The translations under genes and the position numbers were made by a program. From the NCBI RefSeq assembly GCF_965638725.1, contig NC_134959.1:12156417-12220416 (forward strand): a stretch of DNA of 64,000 nt, given 5' to 3'. Origin of the DNA: Aptenodytes patagonicus. Its lineage: Eukaryota; Chordata; Aves; Sphenisciformes; Spheniscidae. Shown here piece by piece: positions 47,101 to 62,100 of the stretch (positions within the stretch are counted from its first letter, which is position 1; each line of letters opens with the position of its first letter). The notes under the pieces are model-generated. The model ran no database searches and was not told where the DNA came from. It was given only the letters and a program-made list of their open reading frames with translations.

Positions 47101-50100
47101 GAAGTTCCACCTTCCTTTTTTCCCCCCTGCGCTTTCCTGTTCGCTCCTTAGTGCGTCTCCTCGCTCGCTCTCTAGTAAATTGCCTTGTGTACCTGTAAGA
47201 AAGTTTACTGGAGTAAGGCAATGAAGTTAACAGACTCGTTAGGAAGTTTTTAATGAACGTCCGCCCTCATTACTCTTCAGACTGAGTGGGCGGCTTATGC
47301 CATAACCTGCACCTGAGTTCTTTCTGTACAACAGTGATTATAGTTAAGTATCGCCTGTAATGCAGCCCTGTGGGCTTCTGTGAACTTTACCGGAGGTAAA
47401 GGGCACTAAGTGCCGTTTTCGGGAGCTTTGATTCAGCCTTCCCTCGCTGTTTTTAAGTTCTCCGCGCCTGTAACTTTTGTTGATGGGCTTCAAATAGGGG
47501 CGTAGGTACACGGGAGTTTCGGTGCGGATTCTGGATCCGACACCATAAACTGTTTATTCTATGGAGAGAAAAAAAAAAAAGCCTCGTACATCAGGTTGTT
47601 GCTGCTCATCTCTGCCCAAAAGTATCCCTATGATGCACTTCAGCTACCACCTGGATTACACGGTAGGGAGGCACATATGCTTTGCTCTGTTACCCTCTTT
47701 ACAGGCTGTTTGGTTTTTGCCCCTAGTAGTCACCAAATTCATAAGCTTGCAGGAGCTTAAGCAACAATACGGCCCTTTAGCAGAGGAACTGCTTGCAGCT
47801 GGAAAGAGCGAAGCTTTACCTGTGCCAGCCATACTGCAAGGAATCGGTACTGCCGTACGAATAACTAGACAGACTGAAACAAAACTTTGACCAAATCTTG
47901 TCTGGTTTCTTCATTTGAGTAATCCTACTATAATATTTGGTGAGCAATCACTTCTTTCTTAGTAATCCACAGCAGGAAATCATGAAGTGTGGCAAAGTTG
48001 TAATTGAATCAGAGTTTTCACAGCTATGTTTTCTATAGTATGGGATGCTTGTAGGCTGCCTTGAGGCACATTAGTAAAAAATTTGACTCGTCAAGTTTGT
48101 TAAGTTAGAAAAATCAACTCTTCCACCTATTTGTTTTTACTGATGGGGACTAACTGAAGTTTAAAAGCCAAGATGTGCTTCATAAGTCATAAGAGGAGTG
48201 TATCGCCTGCACTCAGACTTGCTAAAGGACTGAGTATTTCCAATTAAATTGTTGTATGTTAGGGTTAAGTTCACTGAAACAGCATTTGATCAGCATAAAA
48301 CCCATATCCTGGGCAAGAATGAAGTTTTTCTCATATATGAAAATACTGTAAGATCAATTTTATAACCTAATCATGAGCATCTTTCCCACTTTTGAATTAC
48401 TTATGTCTTAAAGCAGTAGAAAATGGCTGTGAATTGGATCTTAAATAAATCTGGGTGAGCCAGTGTTGCAGTGGAACATTCAAAGATCTGAGTGAACAGG
48501 GGGAAGAAAGGTTCATCCAGCTTGTAAGTATCTTTAATAAAGTTGTAAACTTCAGATCAGGCTAGATGCTCAAAGCCTTCTGTCCCTAAAAGTTAGATGT
48601 AAGCAGGAAACCAATATTCCGTGTTATACATTAGTTGAATGGTCTCAAAGATCAGAGCTTTCATTCTGACTCAGTAGTTCTAGGAGAAGGAGGGAGGGAA
48701 AAAAACCAACACCCCAACCAAAAACCAAAACAATCCCACTCCTGGAATCTTGAACAGACACAAGCTGTGAAGCCAAGGAGATACTTTGGACATAGTATAT
48801 TTAGGCCTTACATGTTCATCTGAATGCTATGCTGGGTGATTTCATGTAACTGAAAGTAGTGATTGAGCTGTTTGTGTGTGTCCATGGGTCTCCCCCCACC
48901 TCCCCCTGAGTTCCTTTGTATCGCTCTCCCCTCCCTTTTTAAATCACGCTACTTTGTTTTCCTGAAAGGGTTTGAGGGTTGGTTTACCAGTCTTGTTGGT
49001 GCAGAATCACATCAATTTCCAAGGCTAGTCCTCGTGTTTTTAGATCAAAAGGCATTTACTTAATTGACCTTTTTATTCTATAAGCTGCGGAGCAAGGTGA
49101 AAACACTTGCTTTGTATCAATCCTGCTCACAAAAGGGGCTTCCAAGCACTATTTACGCAATGAGGTTACCTTCCATACTTTGCAAGAATATTGTGCACAA
49201 TGAAATCTTATAATTGACAAAAATTGAGCAGTTCATACAATATCCATTTGTTTTAGACTCCTGATATTTTTTTTTTGATAAATGGATTACTGTGGGAAGT
49301 ATGCTCAAAGTTTGTATAGTGCCCTTTTGTGTATAACACCTTTTTGAAGTCTTAAATACAGCATACCAGAAAACAACCCTCAGTATCCCCAAGATGCAAT
49401 ATGTAAAACAACTTATTTACTTAATTCTTGTTTAGCGCTTTTTTTTTTTCCTGTAGGGAGGAGGCCCTGTAAAACTATGACTGGCTCTATGTAAAGGGCC
49501 ATGACCAGGAATGGGGAAGCAGATACACAATCCTGTTTCCTGCTTTGACTTCTGGTGCCACACTAAAAAGTTAGGCTTGCTGTGACACTGCCAGGTGAGT
49601 CTGAGATGTGATGGGTGGCAGCTTCTGCAGTCCACTTGCACCGTTCTTCAGACTCCCTCTCTCCATTCCCTTCCAGCGATGTCAGACCTGCTCTGTAGGG
49701 ACCTCTTCCTCTTTCCCTTACCCCATCTCTGTCCATTATCTCCTTTTTCCCCATGGCAAAGGCCTGTCATATTTAAATAGGCAAAATTAAATTTTCATTA
49801 AACCTATAAGATGCTTTGAGCTGGCTCGGAAGCTTTTTTTTTTTTTAATATCTAGTTTTAAGGAAATTACATGTGCAGCCACACAGGTTATATGCAACTC
49901 GGTCAATGTTGCCCCTATTCCATTCCCTTTGTATCTCCTCTCCAAAACAACCCTCTTTAACCATTTAGTTAGCTGCAACTGAACTTGTGAGAAGGATTTT
50001 AGTTTTAAAAACAAACAACAACAAAATCCTTGCTGGTGTCCTGAAGAGGATATGGCAAAGTGGAAGAAGCACCTTACTTTCCATCAAAAAGAAGATGGAG

Positions 50101-53100
50101 CCTCTGTCTAGAACTTTTTACTTTCTGGGAAGATAACGCACCAGGAAACTGGTTCTGCTACTGTTTTGTTTATCTCAACCATCACATGCAGATAGCTTAG
50201 TTCAGTATATTCCATGGCACATTGCCAGGGCAAACTGTACCTGTACTCCTGGGTGGTGTGAGTGCTCTTGGACCGTCAGCCTCGTGCCTCAACCTCCTCC
50301 ATGCAGAGTTCCACATTCTTTCACTGTTACTGGCAGCAACCTGTGGATCAACCATGCGTATCCCGCACGTCCATCCAGATTCTGCCCCCGGTCTTTCTTC
50401 CCTATGAAACAGTCTGTGGTCAGCAGAAAATAATGACAAAACTAATGATAAGAGCAAAGAACAATTTGTTTTAAAAGTAGAGCAAGGCATTTAGACAGGA
50501 AGGATTTTTCAACAGACTGATAGTAATTAAAGCAGGTCTGTCCTCATGTGCTGCTTTGCTTATGTGAGATGCTTCTCCGACCTCTAGGGAAGTTATTCTT
50601 TAAGCCTGCCATGGCTCTGTGGATTGCTTGGCCTCTCACTCCTCTTCCTGTTTTTTTTAGTTACTTTTGAATTCTTGTGGGAGAAACAACTCTCTTTTTC
50701 AAGCTGTTCTCCCCCTTTTTTTTTTTCTGTTATGTTTTCATTACAGCATATCACCCCACTAAACCAATAAGTTTTCACAAAGCAAATATCCCCAAAACAC
50801 ATCAATATACAGAACTCAGGATATTTATAAAGTAGTATTCATACAGTCACAGGATCCAATGCTTGCATGGTGATCTATTAGTAGGGCTATGCCTGCCCTG
50901 GGTTTTTTTGTTTCGGTTTGGGTTTTTTTGGGGTGAGTAGGAGCAGAGAAAGGAAGAGAGATCTAGCAAGTTCTTTCTACTATATCTTTCCCATCTTTGT
51001 TTACTGCTTTGTAACAGCTTATGCAGACTGTAACTTTTCAAGTTCCCTAATCAGTCAGGAAGTTGCAATAAATGATAAGAAAAAGCCATAGTTCGTTTTC
51101 CAAGGTTACTCTTTCTGTAGCTCTCCAAACATCTGTTGGTACAGCACTAAGCATCCCATCTTCAATTTGGTTGTTCTGGATAGCAGTCCATTGTGCTACA
51201 TAGAGGCAGAGCAGTAGGACAGCTAGCTTAATGAATCTTTAGATTCTGATCAGTTTAATGAAGATGCTTATTTTCTTTTCTCTTCCCTTTCTTAAAGCTT
51301 TGGTTCCATCTGTGAGGCTAGATACTTATAATATAGACCAAGCTGATGATTCAGAAAGAAAGACAGTATATATTAGTCCTCCCTGTCAGGGGAAAAGGCT
51401 AAAAACAGAAAACAAGCAGTTCTATAGATGAAGCACCAGGCTGAAAATGATGATAGGTATGGTAACCAGCTCGTGAATCAGCACTTCCCTAATTAATTCT
51501 CCCTCCTTAGCTTTTGGGGTTTCTTCTGTAGGGCTTCCCCCCAGCTGTGGTTAATGTATCAGTTTACCAACCTGCTACACCTGTGCTTCCACTGGGGTTT
51601 AGCTCATGTGGTTCTTTTTAGTCATTAGTAGCCAGGCAACCATCAACATTAGCATTGACACAGGAATATTTATTTGCCTATTTGTTCTCTTTCCAATTTT
51701 CTGGCAGGACAGAAACAATGTTGCGATGACTCATACCCCGAATCATGCCATATCCACTCATATATAGAAATTCATAAAACATAAAACTGAAAGTAGGCCT
51801 TCATGTGAAACTAAGAGTCATCTGAAACTTGGTTAGTCAAGAGACAGACATCTCTGATGAAATACTAGTTTTCATTTTGCTTAGCGAGCAGTGTGACAAG
51901 ATGGAATATTGTATAGAAAAATAAGTATTTGGAATTCAATATGACATTTAGTTCTAAAACTTTATATTAATCTTTGGGGCCAGGCACTTAGAACTGTAAA
52001 ATACTTGTTCATGGCACAAGTAGACCAGGCTCCGGAAGACCAGATCTTCCTCCTCCCTCTCCCCCCTTTTTTTTTTTAACTCAGATAAAACTTCTATTAT
52101 TGAAAGACTTGCAGTATGTAGCTAAAATTTCAAAATTGAACTAGTAGAAACATGCAAAGAGAAACTTTAATTATAGTAGCAGAAGGTAAGGAAATAGACA
52201 TAATAATTTAGCAGGACTTAGGATCAGTCTAGAAATACTGGTGCAAATCATGCTGTTTACTACAATTGCTTTTACAGCCAAAGAAGTTATGTGCATAAGT
52301 TAAATTACATACACGTTTAAACATCTGGAGGATATGGCCATTTGCGTACACTACTGGGCTTGACAAGCAGCACAGGTTGCACTGGCTGGAAAGGAATGTT
52401 TTATTTTAAGTAAGCAGGCACACCCAGTCTCAACTCTGTGTCACCTTCAGTCAATGTGTGGCTCATCTTAAAAGTTCAAACCACTACTTCATAGATCATA
52501 TTTATGTTAATTTCAAATACTTACTGCGATTACTCATTGTTTGGCAAACAGTCATGATTTCTGTGTCCATCACAACTGGATTTCTGATACTAAAAGATAC
52601 TTCTGCCTTGAAGAAAGAACTTCCTGGCATTCAAATTAAATACAACTGCTTCTTTATTTGGGACCCATACTTTTGACAGCTATCTTCCCTCTGCGATAGG
52701 TAATTTATCAAGGCCTAGAGCCTAAATTTGGAAAACCACAAAGATGCTGCCTGTACCCCTTAGACTGGGGGATTTTAAGGCTCCATCAGATGGGAGGTAA
52801 GCACTGGTGCCTGGTACAGAGGCAAGATACTGTCCATCCATAGCTAACCTGGAGTACCTGACTGCAGGCTTGCCTAGCTACTCTCTCTACCCCCATGTAA
52901 TCTGTAGAATAAAATCTCCCCAAAATCCCACGAGTCCTGAACAGTCAGTCGTCCGCTTCCTAGCTCTGCTTGAGCTCCTGCTGTTGAGCTGGCTGTGCCC
53001 GGTCTGACAGAGACAGTGTCACATTGAGATCATAGAATCGTAGAATAGTTTGGGTTGGAAGGGACCTCTAAAGGTCATCTAGTCCAACCCCCCCTGCAAT

Positions 53101-56100
53101 GAGCAGGGACATCTTCAACTAGATCAGGCTGCTCAGAGCCCTGTCCAACCTGACCTGGAATGTTTCCAGGGATGGGGCATCCACCACCTCTCTGGGCAAC
53201 CTGTGCCAGTGCTTCACCACCCTCGGTGTAAAAAATTTCTTCCTTATATCTAGTCTACATCTACCCCCCTTTAGTTTAAAGCCATTCCCCCTTGTCCTGT
53301 CACAACAGGCCCTGCTAAAAAGTCTGCCGCCATCTTTCTTATAAGCCCCCTTTAATACTGATGGGCTGCAATAAGGTCTCCCCAGAGCCTTCTCTTCTCT
53401 AGGCTGAACAACCCCAACTCTCTCAGCCTTTCTTCACAGGAGAGGTGTTCCATCCCCCTGATCATTTTTGTGACCCTCCTCTGGACCCGCTCCAACAGGT
53501 CCATGTCTTTCTTATGCTGAGGGCTCCAGAGCTGGACGCAGTCCTCCAGGTGGGGTCTCAGCAGAGCAGAGTAGAGGGGCAGAATCACCTCCCTCGACCT
53601 GCTGGCCACGCTCCTTTTGATGCAGCCCAGGATACGATTGGCCTTCTGGGCTGTGAGCGCACATTGCTGGCTCATGTCCAGCTTTTCATCCACCAGGACC
53701 CCCAAGTCCTTCTCAGCAGGGCTGCTCTCAATCCCTTCATCACCCAGCCTGTATTGATACTGGGGGTTGCCCTGACCCAGGTGCAGGACCTTGCACTTGG
53801 CCTTGTTGAACCTCATGAGTTTCACATGGTCCCACTTCTCACACCTGTCAAGGTCCCTCCAGATGGCATCCCTTACCTCTAGCATACCAACTGCACCACT
53901 CAGCTTGGTGTCATCTGCAAACTTGCTGAGGGTGCACTCAATCCCACTGTCTATGTCATTGATGAAGATATCAAACAGTACTGGTCCCAATACGCACCCC
54001 TGAGGGACGCCAGTCATCACCAATCCCCATGTGGACACTGAGCCGTTGACCACTACCCCCTGGATGCGACCATCTAACCAATTCCTCACCCACCGGACAG
54101 TCCACCCATCAAATCCATACCTCTCCCGTTTAGAGAGAAGGATGTTGTGGAGGACTGTGTCAAAGGCCTTACAGATAGGCGACATCTGTAGCCCTTCCCA
54201 TGTCCACTGATGTGGTCACTCCATCATAGAAGGCCACTAGGTCAGTCAGGCAGGACTTGCCCTTGGTGAAGCCATGCTGGCTGTCTCGAATCACCTCCCT
54301 GTCCTCCATGTGCCTTAGCATAGCTTCCAGGAGGATCTGTTCCATGATCTTCCCAGGCACAGAGGTGAGACTGACCGGCCTGTAGTTCCCCGGGTCCTCC
54401 TTTTTTCCCTTTTTAAAAATGGGGGTTATGTTTCCCCTTTTCCAGTCAGTGGGAACTTCACCAGGCTGCCACAACTTCTCAAATACTCAAGACAATTTCT
54501 CTGTATTCCTCCCAGGCTACCTGTCCTTGCTTCCACCCTCTGTAGGCTTCCTTTTTGTGTTTGAGTTTGTCCAGGAGCTCCTTGTCCATCCATGCAGGCC
54601 TCCTGGCGTTTTTGCCTGACTTCCTCTTTGTTGGGATGCATCGCTCCTGAGCTTGGAGGAGGTGATCCTTGAATATTACCCGCTTTCCCACAGGCATTCA
54701 TAACATAACTGTTTGCCAAATAAGGGTGTGTGGGATAATGTTTATAAACTTAAAAATAAAACCCAGTGGGATATCCTGCCACCTAAGCTCAGGCATTAGT
54801 TCTAACAAGAGATGAGCAGCAATCCCATTGGAGTCTGTCCGCACACCCTGTTAATTAGTGAGAGGATTGCTATCAAACATGCAGGCCCTGCACAGGCCAG
54901 CCTTTATCAGGAGGTGCATGTTTATTTGTCTAGTATCAGTGTCTGTTTCTTTCAAGATGTTACCTGACTAGGTACATAAATAACATATGGCAAGGATCTA
55001 TAACTCTTGTGCAGGTCTTGCCTGATAATGATATATTAAAAACATATCAGCTTCCTGATTCTGCACTTCAACAATGCTATTCAACCAAGCAGGAAGACAT
55101 AAAGTAACTAGCTAACTGAACTTCAGGTTTTATAAAGCTTTTATTGGTTCAGGAGCTAAGGATAATAATATTTAAGCACTTTAAACACTTCTTTATGAAG
55201 TGCAGCTATGCTCTGAGGGGGAAAAAAGGCTCTAAAACTGATAGCTGAGTTTACTATTTGAATTGTCTTCACAGCAGATTTACTCAATTTACTTGTCTTT
55301 TCTTTTTTCCCCCCAAAATACATGCAATGAAAGCTTAACTCATATTCCATTCTTGGTCACTTTTGCAACTTCCTTAGTAATAACCATGGATTTGTTGCTA
55401 TTAATTAATAATTTTACTGATAGTGTATAAGCCAGGGTAAAATCCAGGTCACTCTCCAAGTTGTCTTGGCTCGGCAAAGAAATAAACAGTAATTAAATGA
55501 AGTATCTAGCATCCTGTTGACAAGAAATGAAACAGTAGGTGTGGAAACCGCTGGGACGTTTGGCTGCCAGATATTGTAATGAACTGAACATTAACATTCT
55601 TGTGTCCAAATGTGAACCAAGTGAAAATGCTGTCTGGGAAAGGGATCTTCTACATGGAGGAAAACAAAATGAAGCACTTTCTTGGACCTGTCTGCTAAAT
55701 AACTTTTTAGTACATGGAATTTGTGCTTTACACAAGGGGGAATCTTCCCCAGATTGTGTATTTCCCATGTTTTTTTGCAGATACTGTTTATTTTCACTGT
55801 CCTCTATGCAGACTTATAGCCATCAGTTTTCTGGCAGCCTGATTACAATAAAGACTTTAAGCCTGCAAATGAACACAAGCTAGCTGAGTGGCCCCATCCC
55901 CCGTGCAGGAGTTGTAAAAAGCAACGTTTTCCAAAAGGTAAAATACGAGTTCCTTACAGGTTTTGAAAAGTAAATGGGAGGTATATGCTTGCAGCAGGTG
56001 AGCCTATCCTGAAAACAGACTCCTCTATCCACAAGAAGCCTTTCATCAAGGAGACGAAAGTGCAGCACTTCCAGGCACACTGGAGGTGATACGGATGCCT

Positions 56101-59100
56101 CAGTCTGTCAGTGCCTTGTCCTCTTGGGCCCCAGGGCTGGTTTTGCATTAAAGCTTCATACAGAGATTAGTGGCTGGTCCTGAAACGCAGAGAAACTTTC
56201 TGCCATTTTTTCTCTTTGCACAGAGTTTAAGATCATTGCAGTTTTGCACTCATCGTTCAATGGGAGCTTGTTTGATTTCTGGGTTGGAGCTTGATCAAAG
56301 GTCCACTGAAATAAACATACCACTTATACTAAACTTCATGGGCTTGGGAATCAGGCAGTTGATCTTCCTGAAAAATTTCCAAGAAGTAGAGCTGTAAAGA
56401 AGTATTTGAATGATGTCATGGAACTTGTTTGGCACACAGGAAGGGCAGGGAGTTCTGGAGAGAAGCTGCAGCTTTACAGAGAAAAAGAAGACAAGGGCAA
56501 GGCAAGAATATGTTAGGAAGGATGCTTGGACTAAGTGATTGAGAAAGAAGTTTGAAGAAAGCGTCACAGACCTATACAGGGATATAGAGATGAAAGGCCC
56601 AAGATGAGAATCAAGTATTCAAACTGAATGCAAAAAGCAAGAGGAAATAATTGGCAACGTTCAAATGAAAAATGGCATGGATAGAATGGGAGGAGAGAAG
56701 ACTTTGAATACCAGTAGTAGAGAAAGATTATGTAACACAAAGTGAAGAAAAAGCAAAGTGGGAAAAACAGTGGCAGCCCAGAAAAAGAAACAGGCTGAGA
56801 GCAGAAAGCAACTTGTGGATACGAGACCATGTTGTACCTTTAAGTGTACCTTGCTTATGTCTCTGTGTATAAATGTGTGTAAAGGAGCATGAAGTATTTG
56901 GTAGTTAAAGGACTATTTTTAATCTGAGAGGAATGAATGAGTTTGCTACGTGTGCATGTTCTCTCCATAAGAAGTTCATCTTCTATGTATTGTGCTTGCT
57001 GTCAGTGCTTTCTCAACGAAGAGAGAATATATTGCGCACCCAAGTTTTGGGCTTCTGCTGTAATTGGTATTTCTATGCAGAAACATTTCTGCAATAAGAC
57101 TAACTTACTGTGGCATGTTTTTTTCAAGTTATCTGGCAAACGATGCTTCTGAAGATGTTTGCACAAGCTTCCTGTCATTTTTCCTATTTATTACAACTTT
57201 TCAAACTAGGGATTTAAAATTGACAATATTAGGCTATGTGCTTTCTCAGTTGAACTAGTGTAATCTGGATTGATCAGCTCATTTCTCTATTGTCAAGTCA
57301 ATTTGCCTTCACTTGCCAACCCAAATAAGAACTGAACTTCAAATAGATGATTAGAACTTTGTGTTCTATTTAAATACTTGCTTTTGTTGTGCTGGTATGT
57401 CATTGCCTGACCACTCATAATTAGAGCTTGTTGAGAGATTTTTAAATGCTATTATATCAAAACCAAATTTTTCTAGTCAAAACTAAGAGGAAGAGGTCCA
57501 AAATAGTGCATAATTTAGTGGCTGGAGTACTTGAGGGAAGACTTGTATCACGCAGATCTGAGCCTCCTTCTTGTGTAACGCACAATCCAGTAGGACCCTG
57601 ATAAGCTTTGTAATGATACCCTGCAAGGCCACTCAAAAGGACATGCTTTATTTAAGGGTAAGCCTTAAACCAGAGTGGTCTTATTTGCTTCAGAATCAGT
57701 AGTTAAGGCTGCAGGGATGTGCTGGTTGGCTATAAATGAGTATTAATGTTCAAAGACATTTGACTATAAATGAGTATTAATATTCAAAGACATTTGATAC
57801 TTTAAAAAAAGAGGGGGTGGGGCAAAGAATAAAAAAGGTGGAAGTGAAACTTCGAACCTATTTAAAAAAGGTGTTAAGATTGTGTTTCCCTCAAAAAAAA
57901 AAAAAAAGACAAACATGCAGTCCTATTCATCTATAACAGTTTTAGCTTATCAGTGCTCACCAGAATACAGTGGCTCAGTCCTGCTCAAACACAGGTTGCA
58001 GTAGTTTGTCTTGTGCTTGTGTAAGGTATGCATGTAGACAGGAGAATTCTTGTGAATTCTGGATTTCATGCTTTACTTTTTAAGGGCTTAATCGGATGAG
58101 TTTCTGAAGGTATAATCATCATCTTACCCTGTCAAGCTCTATTATTCCTTATCCCATCTCATATTATTCTATTTCCCATCTTACTTGATACTGAGCTGTC
58201 AGTGTATAATCTTCATTTGGCCAACAGGTGACAAGAAAAACTAATGAGCGGATAAATCATTGCATCTGGCACTGTGAACATACACAGATGAAATAACTTA
58301 TAAAGCTTATTCATACTTCACATTTTTGGTGCAGTATGCAAAGGCGCTGTTGGGTTAGGGCAGGGTAGACTTAAAGATCCAAGAGCATTTCCTAGGTGTG
58401 AAGAAGAGCTGTGCAGATAAGCAGTACTGTGCCAAAAATAAGTTTTGAGATGTGAAGAGAGGAACCTAGGGAAGGAGGGGTAGGAACTGTACTGAAGGTC
58501 TGAGCACCAGAAGGAACAAGAGCAGAGATCCTTAGAAAGGTTCTTAAAACTGTGAGCAGTGGTATGACCAAAGCCTGTTTTCTGACAGAGTTGTATTTCA
58601 AGGCTGCATACATCCCAGTATGGAACTCTGATATTTTGCAAAGTTTAAGCAGAAGCTTTGATAGGAGTTATTGCCTTGCCAGATACTGTTTTTACGAAAC
58701 CCGCAGAAACTTACTAACACACTGTCAAATTTGGTTGTAATTGGAAAATAGCTTCAAAAGACTTCTAGGGGAGAACAGACTGGCTCATACGTGTATATAA
58801 GCTTTAAAACAAATATTTTCTGCCTGGATTTTAATGTCAAATGCTTTGGTCATGGTGTTTCTTTTGCTTGTAATGACCAAGTTTGAGAAAAGAGACACTA
58901 TCAGTTATTCATCACTGGTGTCAATGTAGTTAATTTGTATTCATGCAGAACCCATGCCATTAAAGTTCATTCAAATTCGGTGTTACTCCTTTTTCAGAGT
59001 CTCTTCCAACAGCAACAAAAAACCTCGTTTCCTTAATTCTAGGGATGTAATCCTCTTGCTGAGACTGGTCGAAGCAAACTGCAAAATCAAAGAGCTGTCC

Positions 59101-62100
59101 TAAACCAACAGATCTTAAGAGCAGTAAGAATGCGAGCTGGTGCTGAAAATCTTTTAAGGTATGTGTTGTGACTTCCTAGTTCTCTTGCCTAAGCAACAAA
59201 ATTACTTTTTAAAATTTTTTTTTAAGTCTCTTAGCTATTGCTTTTTCCCAGTCCACCTAACCGCTCCCCTAACGTGCTGCATAAATTACTGCTGGATGTA
59301 TGTGAATCTCCCTGGAGTTTTTTTAATGCTGTAGCTCTATAGAGTTATTACCTGCTATAAAGTGCACTTTCAAAGCTGCTGTGTTGTAGCAAATGAGCTG
59401 AATGTTAGACTATCTTATGTTGCTCAGTTTGATCAGCTTTATTGGTAGTGATAATGGCAAGTGAACCTTGCTGAATATTGTAATGAGTCCTTTTTACACC
59501 TTAAATCAAATAAAGGTATTGTCATTATGCTGTTGCTTTTTCCAAGATCTGTTAGATCTGTGCTCTGCAGTGGAAAGGACCATCAGCTGCCTTATTTATT
59601 CCATGTAGTGGTGATATAGGAGCAGCAGGGTAGCACACATCTAATTTGAGCTGGGTTACAATTGCCACCAAATTCTCCTACAGTTTGAGGTAACTGGAAG
59701 AGACTTTGCCCTTTATCTGTTATGTTTTGCTCACCAAATCTTTTTCTAAGACAGTTTCTTATGTGGCTGTCCCCACAGGAATAGCCTAATGTTGACCCTG
59801 TCTTGAAGCTATTACATCCCGTGATTAACTGCTTAGCAAACAGTCCTGTAGCTGCAAATTTCCCCAATACTCATCTGCAATAGTCTCCTATAGCGTCTGT
59901 TTCTCTGCAGCTGGAGGAACAATGGGTCTCCGAGAACAAAATAGTCAATATACTTCCCTTAGAGAAGTGCAAATGCTTGGATAAATTCACTTTTCTTAAA
60001 CTTGCCATTAACTGATAGGTTGCCCTTTGCCTGTCACCTGCCTTTATCTCCACTCTTGGCAAGAGGTGATAGGTCCAAAGCTTATGTAGTTTTAGCCTCT
60101 GTGACTGACTACATTTTGCTTTGTTTTCTGATAATTGACTTAAGGAGTAAGACTTAGGGTCTTTTGCTACCTTTTGTATGCATAGCGAAATCCTTGTATC
60201 TGCTTTTGAAACTGAACACTGTTCATTCAGTAGATGTTTCTGCATGCCAACTCAGGAGTGTTTTGGAAAGGCTAAAGAGATGGGTAATATCTAATGTGAA
60301 CACTGGTTACTCTAACATTCAACCTAAAGATGTCCTAAAGTTCGGCTCCTGATTTAACTGCTGAAATACTGAAGTTGCTTAGTGGGAACTAAGCCTGTTT
60401 GAAGAGTAGAGGATCAGACTGATTCCTAAGTTATTAAAAATCTAAAATGAATTTACACCTGTTAGACTATTAAAACTTGTTAGCTCTTTGAAAGAAGCAA
60501 TTTTAAAAGTAACCTGACCACTAGATAGTTCACATGATTAGATGTATTTACAGTCTCCTAAGGAAAAACATGAATAAATGAGCTTTATGTGTTCTGATTC
60601 TATTTGCATTTCATCAAGTTGTAAAAGAAGCAAACCAACTGCTGTCCACAAGGAGCCTTCTGCAATAGGACTTGAGAAAAAACTGGAAATGCGGGTTTCT
60701 TTACTTTCGGCTGAAAGTAAACGCTAGGCTTGAAACAAATGATCCATATAGTGCAAAGACTCTGAAAGTCACCCTCTCCTTTTTCATTGTCTTTTTGTTC
60801 TGGAAGTTCTGAGTTAAAACTGAATTCAGAGTAGAGTTATGTGGATCTCAAGGATATCACATTGCCCCTGTTGCTGTTTGTTATGACAAAGTATGTCTAC
60901 AGTGCAACAACATGAAAAGGTAATCAAATTAACTCTAAATTGGCATGGATGTTGAAAGCAATATAGCCATATTAGAGAAGTTCACCTGGATGGACCATTT
61001 GGGCTTCTGAGAAAGATATTAGAATCCCTCCTGTGGAGGATGGTAAGTTAGACCAAACATGGAGCCTTAATAACATCATAATTAAATCACTGCTAGCGTC
61101 ACAGCTCGCCCATAACTGGTGGTGGTGCTGCCTTTATCTAGGAAGATCCACTCCACCCTGAATTTGTGTCCAGTTTGACTTATGCAGGCAGCAGATGTTA
61201 ACATTGCTTAATCTAAGCAATCTCAGGTGTTCAATAAAGTACAGCATAGAAAATTCACAGATAATGCATATTTATAATATGAAGTACAAGCTTAGAATTT
61301 TAGCCTTGGAATAACTAGTTCTTCACCAAGCTGCTCCATAAAACCGGAGGATTGTTCCAAGGGGAGCCTAGATGTAGGAGAGGGTTGTTCATAAATATTT
61401 ATGTGGGTGAATTTTATCTTAAAATAAAGGTAAATGCAAAATGCTGCAAACTTAAACCAAGTTTGTTATTGTCTAATGATTTGGACTCTCTAATATAGGA
61501 GTACAGTATCTTAAGCCTGGATATGGATCAAGGCCTTTTATCTTAAACTCATACCTGTGGTTATAGATAACAGTTTAAGTCTCTTGAAAACAGTAATACT
61601 GTATGGAGAATCAAGTTAGAAATAGTGATATAATATCCTGAAATACACAAATAAGAAATTACACAGAAATGCTCTGGGGGGCTAAATACTAACATCCACT
61701 GTGCTGGCAGTTCAAAACGTTGTCATGTAAATATATAAATGGCAAAGGAAACAAGCAAACAAAAAAATCCTATTTGCATCTGACAAAAAAAATATAGAGA
61801 AAATTGTATTGTATTAAAAAGAAATATCTTTCTACCTGTATATTTGGTTGTAAAACGTTCTGTAGTAACAGTTTTATGGGAAAGTTGTTTTCTTTTATTC
61901 TTAAGATCAGCAGTCTCAAGAGATCATTATTCAGTTTATAAAGTGGGGAAGTCTTTTGAAAAAATATCTCCTGACTCCCCCCACCTCCACCCTCATATCT
62001 TCTTCTAGGAAAAGATCGCATAATCCAAAAAATAGGATAGTGATTCTGTTTAAGATGCTTTAGTTTTGTTGATTAATGTATCTGAAAATAAGCCTGACTC

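Noticed and set aside
53445-53882. 145-codon plus-strand open frame at 53.4 kb
   Set aside because: It is the antisense shadow of the CR1 reverse transcriptase.
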